Positions 18,089-27,021 are shown, numbered from the stretch's first letter. The stretch is DNA of 64,000 nucleotides from JANXMY01 sp964251675 (GCA_964251675.1 CAXUKS010000016.1:1-64000); one strand, 5' to 3'. Numbers and translations are program-made. Notes: a model not told the origin generated them from the letters alone.

Positions 18089-20320
18089 ATGCCAGCAACA
18101 GTCATCCGAGAAAGAAGAACGCCTGAGCCGCATGCCAATTCGCAGGAAGTACCGGCAGCGGACGCGATCTGCCTGGGTCGCTATCTCGGTGCGGCGCAGG
18201 ACAGCTTGCCCCTGCGCGTGCTCTGCGATGCGCCCGAGCTGGAGGCCCACGTCCAGAGGCCCTGGTTCCACGCCTACGCCGCCGAGCGATTGGACTTCTC
18301 TCTCCGTCCGCCAGACGACACGCCGAGCGGACAGGCGAATACTACACAGGCGAATACTACACAGGCAAGCGTCACGCCGGACCTGCTTTCGCGCCATGCC
18401 CTCCTGTGCGGCGCGACCGGCTCCGGCAAGACGCGCCTTGCCCTGCACCTGCTGGCCGAGCAGCTCCGCGCTGGCTGCTCGGTCGTCATGCTCGACCCCA
18501 AAGCCGAAACCCTGCGCCACCTGCTCCAGCTCGCCCATGGCGTCGGCATCCGGCCCGAGCAGGTGACGGTCCTGTCGCCCTTCCTGGCCGGAGCGGGTGC
18601 ACCCGGCTGGAACCCCCTGGACGGTAGGGCTACGGTCCTGTGCCCCTCGCAGTCAGCCCAGGACCTGGCCTCCGTGCTGGAACAGAGCAGCGGCTCCTGG
18701 GGGCCGAGGATGCAGGATCTGCTGGTCAACGCCCTGACCGTCATCGGCGCCCACGGCCTGTCCCTCTGGGAGCTGGCCCGCCTGCTTCAGCGCGAAGACT
18801 ACCGGGCCGGACTGCTCGCCCTGGCCCCGCCCCAAGAAACTCTGCGCGGGGACGGCCTGGCCTACGGGGAGGCGCGGGGCTTCTTCCTGCACGAGTTCGC
18901 CGCCTGGGGCAAAGCCGAAAAGGCGGCCGCCGCCGCCCCCGTGCTCAACAAGTTCCGGGAGATGCTCCGCAACCCCTTCCTGCGCCCGCTCCTGTGCGCC
19001 CGCAGGAACACCCTGGACATCGCCGGCTTGTGGCGCAAGCCGGGCCTGGTGCTGGTGCATCTGGACGGGGCAAGCCTGGGGGACGAAGGGGCGAGGCTGC
19101 TGGGCGGGATGCTGGCCCACCAGCTCCTGCGGACGGCCATGCGGGCGTCGGGGCCGGTTCCAGTGGCGCTGTCCCTGGACGAAGCGGGGGTGTCCCAGCA
19201 GTTCCTGGGGGGTGCCCTGAGCGGCATCCTGGCAATCGCGCGCTCCAAGAACCTGCGCCTCTTGTGCTGCTGCCAGCACCTGACCCAGCTTTCGGGGGAG
19301 CTGCGGACGGCGCTGCTGGCGAACGCGGCGGTGCAGGCGTTCTTCCGGCTGGGGCCGGAGGATGCGCGGGCGGCGTCTTCCTCGTTCTCTTCGGGGACGG
19401 GGGAGCGGGTGACGGCCATCCTGGCGGACGTGGCGAAGCGGGACGGCGAGGGCTGCGTGGAGACGTGGGCGGAGGTGAGCCACACCCTGCGCGACGGCTG
19501 GGGGGAGCCGGTGCGCCTGTCCGCTCCGGCGTGGACGGCGTTCCGGGACCTCTCCAATAAGATGACCGGACCGGAGCAGCTTGCGGCCATTTTCCGTCTG
19601 GCGCAGGTGTCCGGGGCAGGGCGGCTCTACGTGCACGCGGCAGGGACGGGAGAGCCTGCCGAGATCGGCCGGTACCTGTCCGGCCTGGGACCGGACGAGT
19701 ACGAAGTGCGCGGCCCCGCTCCCCTGCGGCTGGTGGTTTCCTTCCCCAAGCCCCGGCTGTCCGTGGTCTCGAAGGTGACGGAGGCGGAGCGGGAGCGGCT
19801 GTGGGTGCGGACGCTGACGGGTTTGCCGGTGCGGCGGGCGGCACTGCGGCTGGCCGGGGGAAAGCCGTGCGTGATGGAGGCCGTCAACGTGCCGGAGATG
19901 GCTCCGGGCGGCGGGGCAGAGACGCTGCTGAGCGGGGCAGTGGCGCGGTCGGGGCAGTCGGCGCGGGAGGTGGAGGAGACGGTGCGCTGGCGTCAGGAAC
20001 AGGTGGAACGGGTTGCCGAGGGCACATCAGAGCCTCGTGAAATCCAAGACAAATCGGTAAGGGCAACCGCAGCCTCTCCCCGAAAGGCTCCAACGCCTGC
20101 TCCAAAGGCTTCGGCACCTGCTCCAAAGGCTTCGGCACCTGCTCCAAAGGCTTCAACGCCCCTCGTCAAGCGGGAACACCGCCCCACCCTGACAAAAGCT
20201 CACGGCGCTGTCTCTGATCTGTACGTCACTGAAATGCAGAACGATCCTATGACTACTGAGATGCAGAAAAGCCCTGTGGCTGTGGCAGGCGATGTCGGAG
20301 AGGATGGCAGCCTTGTCTAA
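18089..20320 (+). CDS. TraG/VirD4-like conjugation coupling ATPase
   Basis: This 743-residue protein has Walker A GATGSGKT at 108-115, then VVMLDPKAE, a Walker B-like VALSLDEAGV near 355 and the sensor-like RLLCCCQHLTQLSG typical of TraG/TraD/HerA-type DNA pumps. No N-terminal membrane helices are visible, so it is a soluble relative of VirD4. Its role would be to pump plasmid DNA during conjugation or segregation. The linker at 80-95 has a duplicated QANTT and the C-terminus a triplicated PAPKAS, both from tandem DNA duplications. AGGAAACGCC precedes the ATG. Its end overlaps the next gene by 29 bases. Confidence 0.85.
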   Translation: MPATVIRERRTPEPHANSQEVPAADAICLGRYLGAAQDSLPLRVLCDAPELEAHVQRPWFHAYAAERLDFSLRPPDDTPSGQANTTQANTTQASVTPDLLSRHALLCGATGSGKTRLALHLLAEQLRAGCSVVMLDPKAETLRHLLQLAHGVGIRPEQVTVLSPFLAGAGAPGWNPLDGRATVLCPSQSAQDLASVLEQSSGSWGPRMQDLLVNALTVIGAHGLSLWELARLLQREDYRAGLLALAPPQETLRGDGLAYGEARGFFLHEFAAWGKAEKAAAAAPVLNKFREMLRNPFLRPLLCARRNTLDIAGLWRKPGLVLVHLDGASLGDEGARLLGGMLAHQLLRTAMRASGPVPVALSLDEAGVSQQFLGGALSGILAIARSKNLRLLCCCQHLTQLSGELRTALLANAAVQAFFRLGPEDARAASSSFSSGTGERVTAILADVAKRDGEGCVETWAEVSHTLRDGWGEPVRLSAPAWTAFRDLSNKMTGPEQLAAIFRLAQVSGAGRLYVHAAGTGEPAEIGRYLSGLGPDEYEVRGPAPLRLVVSFPKPRLSVVSKVTEAERERLWVRTLTGLPVRRAALRLAGGKPCVMEAVNVPEMAPGGGAETLLSGAVARSGQSAREVEETVRWRQEQVERVAEGTSEPREIQDKSVRATAASPRKAPTPAPKASAPAPKASAPAPKASTPLVKREHRPTLTKAHGAVSDLYVTEMQNDPMTTEMQKSPVAVAGDVGEDGSLV

Positions 20321-21320
20321 ATTTTATCTTAATGAAATATGTGTACCTGGGAACAATGGAGCACAGAACATTGAAAAAGCCGGGAAGCGCCGAAAACGAT
20401 ATGAACGTGCCTCTGTGCCCGTCGCCCTGCCGGCACTAACGCCCGTGAAGGTGCAGATGCTGCGCTACCTGGCCGAGATGCGCTTCCTCTCCCTGCCCCA
20501 GCTTGCCCGGCTGTGTTGCCCCGCCGAAAGAGAGAACGGAGAACGAGAAGATTTGTCGCGCAAGAGTGCCCGCAAGCATCTGCGGACACTTTTCGACGCC
20601 GGGCTGGTGACCGTGCTGCCGGTCTCGCGGCTGGCATTGGCCTCGCCGGATGCCGCGAACGACGCTTCGCTGCTCTACGGCTCCGCTCCCAACGTCTACG
20701 CTCCGACGACGGAGGCCCTGCAGCTGCTCCTGCGGGCGGGCCTAATCGAGCGGGAGTGGGCGAAGCGTCCACTGGTGGCGTATGGACCGAAGAACAGCCT
20801 GTTCCTGGCGCACGAGCTTCAGGTGCGGGACGTGCGGGTGTGGCTGGAAAGGTGTGCAGCATCATCCGGCGGGCAGCAAAAACTGCTGACCTGGAAGGAC
20901 GGGCAGGACTCGGTCATTGAATTAGGCGACACTTCCCCACGAAGGATTCGGCCTGATGCCTGGTTTATCTACCAGGTGAAGCCGGCTCAGGATGGCGGCA
21001 AGCCGATGGTGCTGGTGGCATTCGTGGAGGTGGACCGGGGGACGGAACGCGGGGAGCGGCACTGGGGAGAAAAGCTGTCCGCCTACTCCGCCTTATTCAT
21101 GGGCAGTGCATTAAAGAGCGCCACAGGATACACCAACGCCCGCGTGCTGGTGATCACGCCAGACGCACAGAGGCGGGATTGGCTCATAGAGTTTGTCACT
21201 GATCTCGGAAATGTGACATCAAAGTTTTGGGGCATAGAAAATAATTTACTAGGGCAATCTGATATGATGCAGCCGGTATGGCGTCACTGTGGATCAAACT
21301 CACCTTGTTCTCTAATATAG
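20292..21320 (+). CDS. Replication-relaxation family protein
   Basis: The 342-residue product opens with a winged-helix domain (QMLRYLAEMRFLSLPQLARL ... KHLRTLFDAGLVTVLP), as in plasmid replication-relaxation/MobC-like proteins. A second half reads RRIRPDAWFIYQ, FVEVDRGTER and GEKLSAYSALF, which is the nuclease-like core with D-x-x, E-x-D and K-x-x-x-Y positions typical of this family. Overlap with the TraG-like gene suggests co-translation. Probable role: handling of plasmid DNA in replication or mobilisation. The last 25 residues look less family-like and may result from a late frame change. Confidence 0.75.
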   Translation: MSERMAALSKFYLNEICVPGNNGAQNIEKAGKRRKRYERASVPVALPALTPVKVQMLRYLAEMRFLSLPQLARLCCPAERENGEREDLSRKSARKHLRTLFDAGLVTVLPVSRLALASPDAANDASLLYGSAPNVYAPTTEALQLLLRAGLIEREWAKRPLVAYGPKNSLFLAHELQVRDVRVWLERCAASSGGQQKLLTWKDGQDSVIELGDTSPRRIRPDAWFIYQVKPAQDGGKPMVLVAFVEVDRGTERGERHWGEKLSAYSALFMGSALKSATGYTNARVLVITPDAQRRDWLIEFVTDLGNVTSKFWGIENNLLGQSDMMQPVWRHCGSNSPCSLI

Positions 21321-21538
21321 CCGTAAAGAGGTAGCGGGACTGATGACTGTGCATACGCTAGAAGCTACAGAGTATTTTCAAACTGCATGTGCTCTTTTGT
21401 AAAGCAACGGTTACGAATTTTAACATTTTCACAAAGCAACAACTATTTTTCATCTTAGATGGTATCATATTCTATTAGAGTGCTTGGTAGCTGTGAGTCA
21501 TATTAAAGACACGCTGGTTTCGTTCAAAGGGGGTATTC

Positions 21539-22180
21539 ATGTTTTACGGTCCGTTCAATATTAAGGTATCACGGGTAGCGGAATTAATTGACCTTGACAG
21601 CCTTCCGCTGGTCGAAAAAGAAGTTCTCTCTTATGGAGTTCGCTATGATTCTGCAACACACGATGTCTTTCGCTTTTTCGTCATGCCAGTCTTTCAGGCA
21701 ACTGCGGAGAACATAGGAACGGCTAGGCGTTGGTCACGGAAAACAAAACGCGTTAGCTACTCATTAGCTGACGCCGTACTCATTCAAACGTTAGCAGGTT
21801 CGACAGAAATCACGTTGCTGGGCATTCATCCAACAACCACAAAGGTCACGGGTGAATCCGCATTTGATCTTGAGGCTGAAGCTATACTGGAAATTGGAAA
21901 ACCGGGGACTTTCCACCTTAAGCTTTCTGGTAAGGCCAAAAACAGCGTAAGAAAAACCGAGTTCCGTGTAATGGCCCCACGCACAAATGATTTAGCCCAG
22001 TGGGTTTTCTTCAAGCCATGGATTGAGGCAGGCGAAAGCTTCTGCCTGGAATACTTGTGCTTCGTCCCAAAAGGGCTAGAAGCAAAAGAGCGTTTTATTC
22101 GCTGCGACGTCAAAGTGGAGCAAAAGGGACGTGCTATTGGGTGGGCTAACGGGCGTACTGTAACAATACCTAGCCCATAA
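21539..22180 (+). CDS. Hypothetical soluble protein
   Basis: This 213-residue protein is not recognised. It is mostly beta-strand with an N-terminal FYGPFNIKVSRVAEL and a central stretch of alternating hydrophobics (ILEIGKPGTFHLKLSGKAKN). There is no signal peptide or membrane helix. GGGGG lies five bases before the ATG. It stands alone on the + strand, 218 bases after the replication-relaxation gene, and its codon use is AT-richer than its neighbours, which points to separate acquisition. Confidence 0.6.
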   Translation: MFYGPFNIKVSRVAELIDLDSLPLVEKEVLSYGVRYDSATHDVFRFFVMPVFQATAENIGTARRWSRKTKRVSYSLADAVLIQTLAGSTEITLLGIHPTTTKVTGESAFDLEAEAILEIGKPGTFHLKLSGKAKNSVRKTEFRVMAPRTNDLAQWVFFKPWIEAGESFCLEYLCFVPKGLEAKERFIRCDVKVEQKGRAIGWANGRTVTIPSP

Positions 22181-22410
22181 CAACGAGGGCATGTCAGCTG
22201 GAATAAGCCGAATAATCGTGCATAACTAGCTGCACATCCTGGAGATGCTCCTTTCTAAAGCACAGCCAGAAAATGTCCAGTCGCTTCTGCGTTGCGATTT
22301 ATGCTGTTGTATGAATTGCTTTATGGAGTAGATGCGCTTCTGCAAAGCCGGATGTCTTGACAAGATGACATAATGCTTTATAAATGAGTAGGAGACGGCA
22401 AGAAAACACC

Positions 22411-22645
22411 AGTGATTCTTAGGATCAGATCCTAAGAGCAGCCCAAACCCAATCACGGTTGGGGGTTGAGGGGCTACCATCAGCCAAATTAACCTCGGTT
22501 AAAATCCTGAAAGTAGACCCCAAGTACTGCCTTATGGCAGGAATCTGTCTGTAAAAGGGGTCTTCATAAAGCTTCCCTCCCAGATAAGGCTAAAGCCGCT
22601 CAACTACATCTAGACGACTTCCTCTACGAAAGTCGTCTTTTCTTT
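22411..22645 (+). ncRNA. Candidate structured RNA ending in a terminator
   Basis: Four successive hairpins can be drawn in 235 bases without an ORF: CTTAGGAT/ATCCTAAG (22418-22436), AGCCC with ACCCAA pairing to GGGCT (22440-22475), AGACCCC/GGGGTCT (22515-22563) enclosing CTGCC/GGCAG, and the terminator hairpin at 22612-22638. This density of complementary stems with a 3' terminator fits a small RNA or a plasmid antisense regulator. No known RNA family was recognised and no promoter could be assigned. Confidence 0.4.
22612..22645 (+). terminator. Rho-independent terminator
   Basis: AGACGACTT (22612-22620) pairs with AAGTCGTCT (22630-22638), with a nine-base loop followed by TTTCTTTT. It would end transcription from the left, either of the 21539 gene or of the candidate RNA. 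Confidence 0.8.
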
Positions 22646-22697
22646 TAAATTCATCTACTTCAAATCATCTGGTTATAGTTATTTCTGCTACAAAAAT

Positions 22698-22880
22698 GCC
22701 CGCCTGGGCGTACGCTCAGGCGGGCGGGGTAAGGGGAGCCGTGTGTGCTCGCCTCGGGGTGTTCAACTGCCCGCCGACCAGGGGCCGGGCACAAGACTTA
22801 TCCCTAGCGCACGCACTAGGTCGCTGGCTGCTCCCCGAATCGGCGGGACTTAATCCGCCTGGGACGAGGTCCCCTGCGGA
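22698..22880. other. GC-rich element with nested inverted repeats
   Basis: GCCCGCCTG (22698-22706) pairs with CAGGCGGGC (22717-22725) around a GCGTACGC centre, giving an almost perfect 28-base palindrome. CCCGCCGA (22770-22777) pairs with TCGGCGGG (22840-22847), enclosing GGGG/CCCC and CCTAG/CTAGG. Then TCCGC-CT-GGGAC-GAG-GTCCC-CT-GCGGA (22854-22880) forms a symmetrical hairpin. It contains no convincing ORF. It could be a structured RNA, a transfer or single-strand origin, or a protein-binding site. The stretch 22881-23008 has nothing else. Confidence 0.45.
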
Positions 22881-23008
22881 GTGACGACGCCATCTCAGGC
22901 AATCGACATGAGTAGAATGCTCTGAATGAAACGGGGCGTCAAAGCGCGGTGCATGAACGCATGAACGCTTCTGCCTCTACTTAACCATGCGCTCCGTTCA
23001 GTCTTTTT

Positions 23009-23617
23009 TCAGTCTACGAACGGGTCGTCGCCATCTTGTACCTGCGTGAATTGAATGCACCGCAGTACCGGCCCATCCTGACGCCGCCGGGTCTCCTCCA
23101 CGAACAGCCGGGTGGTCACCTGGCCAAGGGACAGGCCCACCCGCCGCAGCCGCGCCGCGTACCGGGTGAAGTTCAGGCTGCCGGTGCGGCCCAGCGTGTG
23201 GGCGAACACCTTCCCGCTCTTCTGCTCGCGCCAGCTGATCCACCAGCGCGGGAAGCAGACCGCCGAACGGTCTTCGCACAGCCCGCACTCGCGGCCCGGT
23301 CGCCCGACGTCGGCGGCTTTGCGGTTGGAGGAGGCGCACAGCACCTGCCCGTCCCCATCCGCCATCACGTGCACGACGCGGCTCTGAAGGATCGTGCCGA
23401 CGAACGCGGGCACTTCCAGCTTCAAGCCGCAGCAGAGCAGCAGGCTGCGCTCCTTGTCCAGAGCCATCCACAGAAGCGGCGGCTCTATCTCTTCTTCTCT
23501 ATCCATCTCTTCTTCACCGTCGAGTTCGGGAACGGAAGGCAGGTCCGTCAGGCGGCTGGCCTGCATGGCGTCCCCGCGGCTGACAGGTTGCTGCCCCCTC
23601 ATTTGTGGGGTGATCAT
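23009..23617 (-). CDS. Hypothetical zinc-binding-like plasmid protein
   Basis: From the ATG at 23617 the product has about 202 residues. The middle carries CASSNRKAADVG-x-CGLCEDR-x-CFPRWW, four Cys spaced as in small zinc-binding or ssDNA-binding plasmid proteins. The N-terminal part is acidic (EEEMDREEEIEP). The C-terminal part (GRTGSLNFTRYAARLRRVGL) is basic. I do not know the function. It is the last gene of a leftward set that starts at the DUF932 gene. A TTG start nine codons upstream is possible but less likely. Confidence 0.55.
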   Translation of the reverse strand: MITPQMRGQQPVSRGDAMQASRLTDLPSVPELDGEEEMDREEEIEPPLLWMALDKERSLLLCCGLKLEVPAFVGTILQSRVVHVMADGDGQVLCASSNRKAADVGRPGRECGLCEDRSAVCFPRWWISWREQKSGKVFAHTLGRTGSLNFTRYAARLRRVGLSLGQVTTRLFVEETRRRQDGPVLRCIQFTQVQDGDDPFVD

Positions 23618-23646
23618 CAATCTTTCTCTCTTTCCCTGTCTCAAAC

Positions 23647-23684
23647 CAGTCTAGTTGGCATAGTCCAGTCTAGTTGGCATAGTC
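23647..23684. repeat. Perfect tandem 19-bp duplication
   Basis: CAGTCTAGTTGGCATAGTC occurs twice head to tail and spans the 3' end of the next gene, supplying its stop region. One of the recurrent short tandem duplications. Confidence 0.95.
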
Positions 23685-24518
23685 GGGGTTGCCCGACTTC
23701 TGCTCGTGTTCCGCCTGCTGAAGCATATTCAGCAGCTCCCCACCCTGGTTTTTGTCCAAGTCCTCCAGGTTGCCCTTGCCGAAGTGTTCCGCCACCAGAC
23801 GCATCAGCTCCCACTGGGCGATGCCGCGCCGGGTGCAGTGCGAATGCACCGCCAGGCACTGCGCCCTCGTAATCGCTTGCGCCTTAGCGGAAGATTGAGT
23901 AGCGGAAGATTGAGCCTTAGCTTTGGCACCGGCTGGCGAAGGCCTCTGGCTCTGAGCAGCATTTCCTGCGCTTGTAGCAGCACTGCCAGCGTTAATAGCA
24001 CTGCCCGTGTTGCCGTAATGGCCGTTGCCTGCTCGCGGCGGGACATAGCCGCCATAGCGAGGAGTGGTCGCTTGCTCGGGCGTAGTTTCTGGGGAAGATG
24101 TCGCGGTTCTGTCGCCAGCCGTTTCAGGACCTGCCTGATGACTGCGCCCGTTTCCGTATCCGTTCCCAGAATGGCTGTGGGCGGGGTACCCATTGGAGCC
24201 ATTTCCGGCAGAACTGCCTCCACCATTCACTGCGTTCTTCCCGTTCATATTCTGTCCATTCATACCCTGCTTTTGCAGGGCGCTGGGCACAGTGTCCTCA
24301 CAGGGCGCAGCCTTCCGGGGCTGAACCAGCTGGGCCAGCGCTCGCTCTGCCTCTTCGGCCAGCGCGGATGTTGTCAGCGTCAAATCCTGTTCGTCTTCGT
24401 CCAGGCTCCACGTCACGCTCACACGCGCCTCGCGGGCCTGCAGTCTCTCGTCGCTGTCGGGGTCGCCGCTGTACACGGTCCGCCCCAGGGTCAGCGTCAT
24501 CTCAGTTGCCGTCGCCAT
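23670..24518 (-). CDS. Hypothetical protein with low-complexity linker
   Basis: This 282-residue protein has a conserved-looking N-terminal beta-rich part (MTLTLGRTVYSGDPDSDE ... VSVTWSLDED), a long Gly/Asn/Ser/Ala linker (about 85-205), and a C-terminal helical domain (ITRAQCLAVHSHCTRRGIAQ ... LEDLDKNQGGELLNML). The layout resembles single-strand binding or accessory proteins with a disordered tail, but no family could be named. GAGAAGAGAAAACAAC precedes the ATG. It is expressed leftward after the 24763 gene with a 244-base gap. Confidence 0.55.
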   Translation of the reverse strand: MATATEMTLTLGRTVYSGDPDSDERLQAREARVSVTWSLDEDEQDLTLTTSALAEEAERALAQLVQPRKAAPCEDTVPSALQKQGMNGQNMNGKNAVNGGGSSAGNGSNGYPAHSHSGNGYGNGRSHQAGPETAGDRTATSSPETTPEQATTPRYGGYVPPRAGNGHYGNTGSAINAGSAATSAGNAAQSQRPSPAGAKAKAQSSATQSSAKAQAITRAQCLAVHSHCTRRGIAQWELMRLVAEHFGKGNLEDLDKNQGGELLNMLQQAEHEQKSGNPDYAN

Positions 24519-24558
24519 GTTGTTTTCTCTTCTCTCAAGGTCCAGCCGTAGCAGATGA

Positions 24559-24600
24559 AATCAAGCCGTAAAAATCAAGCCATAAAGATCAAGCTGCAGC
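24559..24600. repeat. 14-bp tandem repeat, three imperfect copies
   Basis: AATCAAGCC(G/A)TAAA repeats with a 14-base period (cores ATCAAGC at 24560, 24574 and 24588). The surrounding gap 24519-24762 otherwise has only pyrimidine-rich TCTCTTTTCTAATTC-type repeats and no gene. Confidence 0.8.
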
Positions 24601-24762
24601 AATAATCCTGAATCAGCAATAATCGTGACAAAGTTGTGGCCGGGTGCAGCGGGTGCTGCATCCGGCCTAAAGGTTTCAATCCTCTCTTTTCTAATTCTCT
24701 TTTCTCTAATTCTCTCTTGTTTCAGTCCTTTCTGTCCAGCTCGCCGTTTCAATCCTGCCGTC

Positions 24763-25065
24763 TTATGTCCGGCGCGGGTTGTAGGCGGTTCGGGTCAGCC
24801 TCGGGGCTAATGCCCTTTGCTCCCGTAACCCTTCTGCCAGCGGGCGAAGGTTCGGCGGCAGAGAACTATTCGGCGGCAGAAGCCGACGGATCACCTCCAT
24901 CCCGCCTTTCTTGTAGACCGCCGTGACGATCAGCCGCTCCTGCGGGTCAAAGACCTGCCAGAAGCGGCCCCGGCGCACAAGCCGGAACCCGCAAACTTCC
25001 ACAGCCGCACGTTCAGCGGAAACCGAGTGATCAGGAGAAGCTAAGTGATCAGGAGAAAGGCGCAT
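24763..25065 (-). CDS. Small hypothetical protein
   Basis: The 100-residue product starts at the ATG 25065 because a perfect AGGAGG lies eight bases before it; the longer ORF from 25116 lacks such a signal. It reads GFRLVRRGRFWQVFDPQERL and VTAVYKKGGMEVIRRLL, a compact basic alpha/beta domain found, as far as I can recall, beside DUF932 genes on plasmids. It overlaps the end of the DUF932 gene by 17 bases, which indicates coupled translation. No function can be given. Confidence 0.6.
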   Translation of the reverse strand: MRLSPDHLASPDHSVSAERAAVEVCGFRLVRRGRFWQVFDPQERLIVTAVYKKGGMEVIRRLLPPNSSLPPNLRPLAEGLREQRALAPRLTRTAYNPRRT

Positions 25066-26344
25066 GAGCCGAGCCTCCTGAACTGTTCTGTATTCCTGAA
25101 CTTCCTCTGCTTCCACTCAGACGGGGAGGGAGCTCGTCTTCTCGCACCGGTGCAGGCAAACCCTCGTCCAGCAGCCGCCCCGCCACCACCTCCAGATCGT
25201 AGCGATCATCGGGCGCAAGGCTTTGGGCCGTGAACGTGAGCGCCTGAACCAAACCGTACACCCGGTTTTGCTGAGGCGGCGCAGTCGCAGACAGAGCTTG
25301 CAAGACGCGCTCCTGAACGGAGCGCGTCAGAGCCGCCTGCCTGGCAATCGCACGTACCACGCCCTCCACGTCCGGCACCGGCTCGCGCGTCGCCGTTTGC
25401 AAACGGTCAATCAGCCCGGCTCCGGCGGTCACCGCCTCCGAAACCGCCGCCCGCAGTCCGTCGGCAAATCGGGGACGGTCCCAGGAGACGTGACGCTGGC
25501 GAAGCAGGCTCTTACCACGAACCAGCCGCACCAGGCCGTTCAGGCATACTAATCGCCAGACCAGCGCATCAACAGTAACGGAACGTTTCCCTACTTCGCT
25601 GTTGGCGACGTGAACGCCCACCATCAGCCGGTCGTTGGGCAGCACCTCGCGGCAAAGCCTCGGGTCCACCAGGCGCAGGTGCAGGCTCTCCGGGGTCAGG
25701 GACAATCCCCGCACCTCGAAGCGGTCTTCCAGCAGAGGAACCAGGGTTCCCAGCAGGTCCGCGTTGTCCAGCGGGGCGTACCGGTCCGACAGAACGGCCC
25801 GCACGCCTTCGCCCTGACAGCGCAGGAGCCACGGGCGGGGAGTACCTGCCTTGCCGTCCGTCTCGTCATCCAGGTCGGCTCCGGTGCGCCAGGCCCAGTG
25901 GTTGAACTGAGCATCTTGCAGGGGAGCGGAGCAGCGGACGAAGTAGGGAGCGGGGATGCCGAGGCGCTGACACGCCTGAGCGGTGGCCCAGGGGGATAGC
26001 GCCAGCATCTCCGGGTGCTCATCCAGGTGCTCTCCGGGCAGCACGAGCCTTCCTTGAGCCAGGGCGAGGCGGTCGCGGGGGACGGTGAGGTCCCACTTGG
26101 CTTTGTCGTCCTGCCGGATGCGCTGCTGCAGCTCGCTGAGGCCGTGCCTGGTGGGCAGGTCCAGCGTCGATTGCCACTGCGTCCAGTCCGGGGCCGTCAC
26201 TGTGGGTTCCGGCGTAAGGGGAACCGGCAGCATAGGCGGCGGCAGGGCAAGCGGGTCAGGCTTACTTAGCGGGTCGTGCCCGGCGGGGGTATCCAGCTGG
26301 GCGTAGAACTCCCCGATGGGGAGCGTGATCGAGTCGGAGGGCAT
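25049..26344 (-). CDS. DUF932-family phage/plasmid-like protein
   Basis: This 431-residue protein matches the DUF932 pattern of phage- and plasmid-encoded proteins: LRCQGEGVRAVLSDRYAPLD, LSLTPESLHLRLVDPRL, VGVHVANSEVGKRSVTVDAL and RLVCLNGLVR. The function of DUF932 is not established. It heads a leftward gene set with the small gene overlapping its 3' end. GGGAGGAG stands eight bases before the ATG. The upstream region is part of an imperfect direct repeat whose second copy lies at 38.0 kb and still contains a relic of this start codon. Confidence 0.8.
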   Translation of the reverse strand: MPSDSITLPIGEFYAQLDTPAGHDPLSKPDPLALPPPMLPVPLTPEPTVTAPDWTQWQSTLDLPTRHGLSELQQRIRQDDKAKWDLTVPRDRLALAQGRLVLPGEHLDEHPEMLALSPWATAQACQRLGIPAPYFVRCSAPLQDAQFNHWAWRTGADLDDETDGKAGTPRPWLLRCQGEGVRAVLSDRYAPLDNADLLGTLVPLLEDRFEVRGLSLTPESLHLRLVDPRLCREVLPNDRLMVGVHVANSEVGKRSVTVDALVWRLVCLNGLVRLVRGKSLLRQRHVSWDRPRFADGLRAAVSEAVTAGAGLIDRLQTATREPVPDVEGVVRAIARQAALTRSVQERVLQALSATAPPQQNRVYGLVQALTFTAQSLAPDDRYDLEVVAGRLLDEGLPAPVREDELPPRLSGSRGSSGIQNSSGGSAHAPFS

Positions 26345-26585
26345 GAGAAGCTCCTCCCGGCCCCCTGACAGCCGTTGCAGTCAATAAACTCAAAAACGAA
26401 ATCTCAAAAACGAAATCTCAAAACTGAACTCAAGAATCAAGATCAATTCATTTTCTAAGTCGTGTCAACCGAAGGGATGTCAAGGGACGGGTGAAGAGGG
26501 GGATTTGCCGGCGGCCCTCGGCGGACTGCCAGCTCTCTTCAGGGATCAGCCTACGGGGGATGACGGCCCGCAACAACGGGCGGTG
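26321..26585. repeat. Imperfect direct repeat, left copy
   Basis: This stretch (first codons and upstream region of the DUF932 gene) matches 38008-38270 in the same orientation. Long identical blocks include GAGCGTGATCGAGT, CAGTCAATAAACTCAAAAAC and GTCGTGTCAACCGAAGGGAT. It also contains a 14-bp tandem repeat CTCAAAAACGAAAT at 26389-26430. The pair encloses the pPIWI_RE island. Confidence 0.85.
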
Positions 26586-26646
26586 CGGGGGCGCATGCGG
26601 CCCGCCCCAAGTATGCAGAAGGCTAAACAGGAGAAATGCGAAACAG

Positions 26647-26678
26647 AAAAAAGCCCCGCGCTTGTTGGAGCGCGGGGC
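26647..26678 (-). terminator. Rho-independent terminator of the SWIM operon
   Basis: On the minus strand GCCCCGCGCT pairs with AGCGCGGGGC around a six-base loop and is followed by six T. It lies 20 bases after the stop of the 26698-27021 gene and clearly ends that leftward unit. Confidence 0.9.
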
Positions 26679-26697
26679 AGGGAACGTTGTAACTTCT

Positions 26698-27021
26698 TTA
26701 ATATTCTTCCGGCAGAATCAGGGTGGTCGCGGAGCGGTCCGCTTCCGTAATGACCCAGATCCGGGTGCCGCCCGCCAGGGTGTAGGAGGAAAGCAGGCGG
26801 GTTCCTTGGACGAGTGACCGTTCGTTCTCCCGCCGGTCATGATCGTCCAGATCGCCCCAATCGCCCTGCACATGGCGGCTGACGAGCATCCAGGGAGAGA
26901 CTTTGAGGTGAACCAGCGTGGACAGCGCCGAGGGGGTGGCCATAAGCTGGCCCAAGGGAAAACGGGGCAGGGGGTCAGGGCCGTCCGCATGTTCTGGCAA
27001 TGAGCCGTCAGTCGTCGGCAT
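26698..27021 (-). CDS. Small conserved plasmid protein, function unknown
   Basis: This 107-residue protein reads FPLGQLMATPSALSTLVHLK, then LVSRHVQGDWGDLDDHD, LLSSYTLAGGTRIWVITEAD and ends LILPEEY. This pattern belongs to a family common on plasmids and in mobile islands; some databases label it, without good reason, as restriction-related. GGAGG lies six bases before the ATG. It overlaps the SWIM gene by 14 bases and is followed by a strong terminator. Role unknown. Confidence 0.75.
   Translation of the reverse strand: MPTTDGSLPEHADGPDPLPRFPLGQLMATPSALSTLVHLKVSPWMLVSRHVQGDWGDLDDHDRRENERSLVQGTRLLSSYTLAGGTRIWVITEADRSATTLILPEEY

Noticed and set aside
18640..19844. Several long ORFs on both strands within the TraG-like gene
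   Set aside because: They are Ala/Gly/Pro/Arg-rich shadows of a GC-rich gene whose own frame carries clear Walker motifs.
22691..22884. Small ORF of 62 codons through the palindromic element
   Set aside because: The sequence is dominated by nested inverted repeats, with no ribosome-binding site and no protein-like composition.
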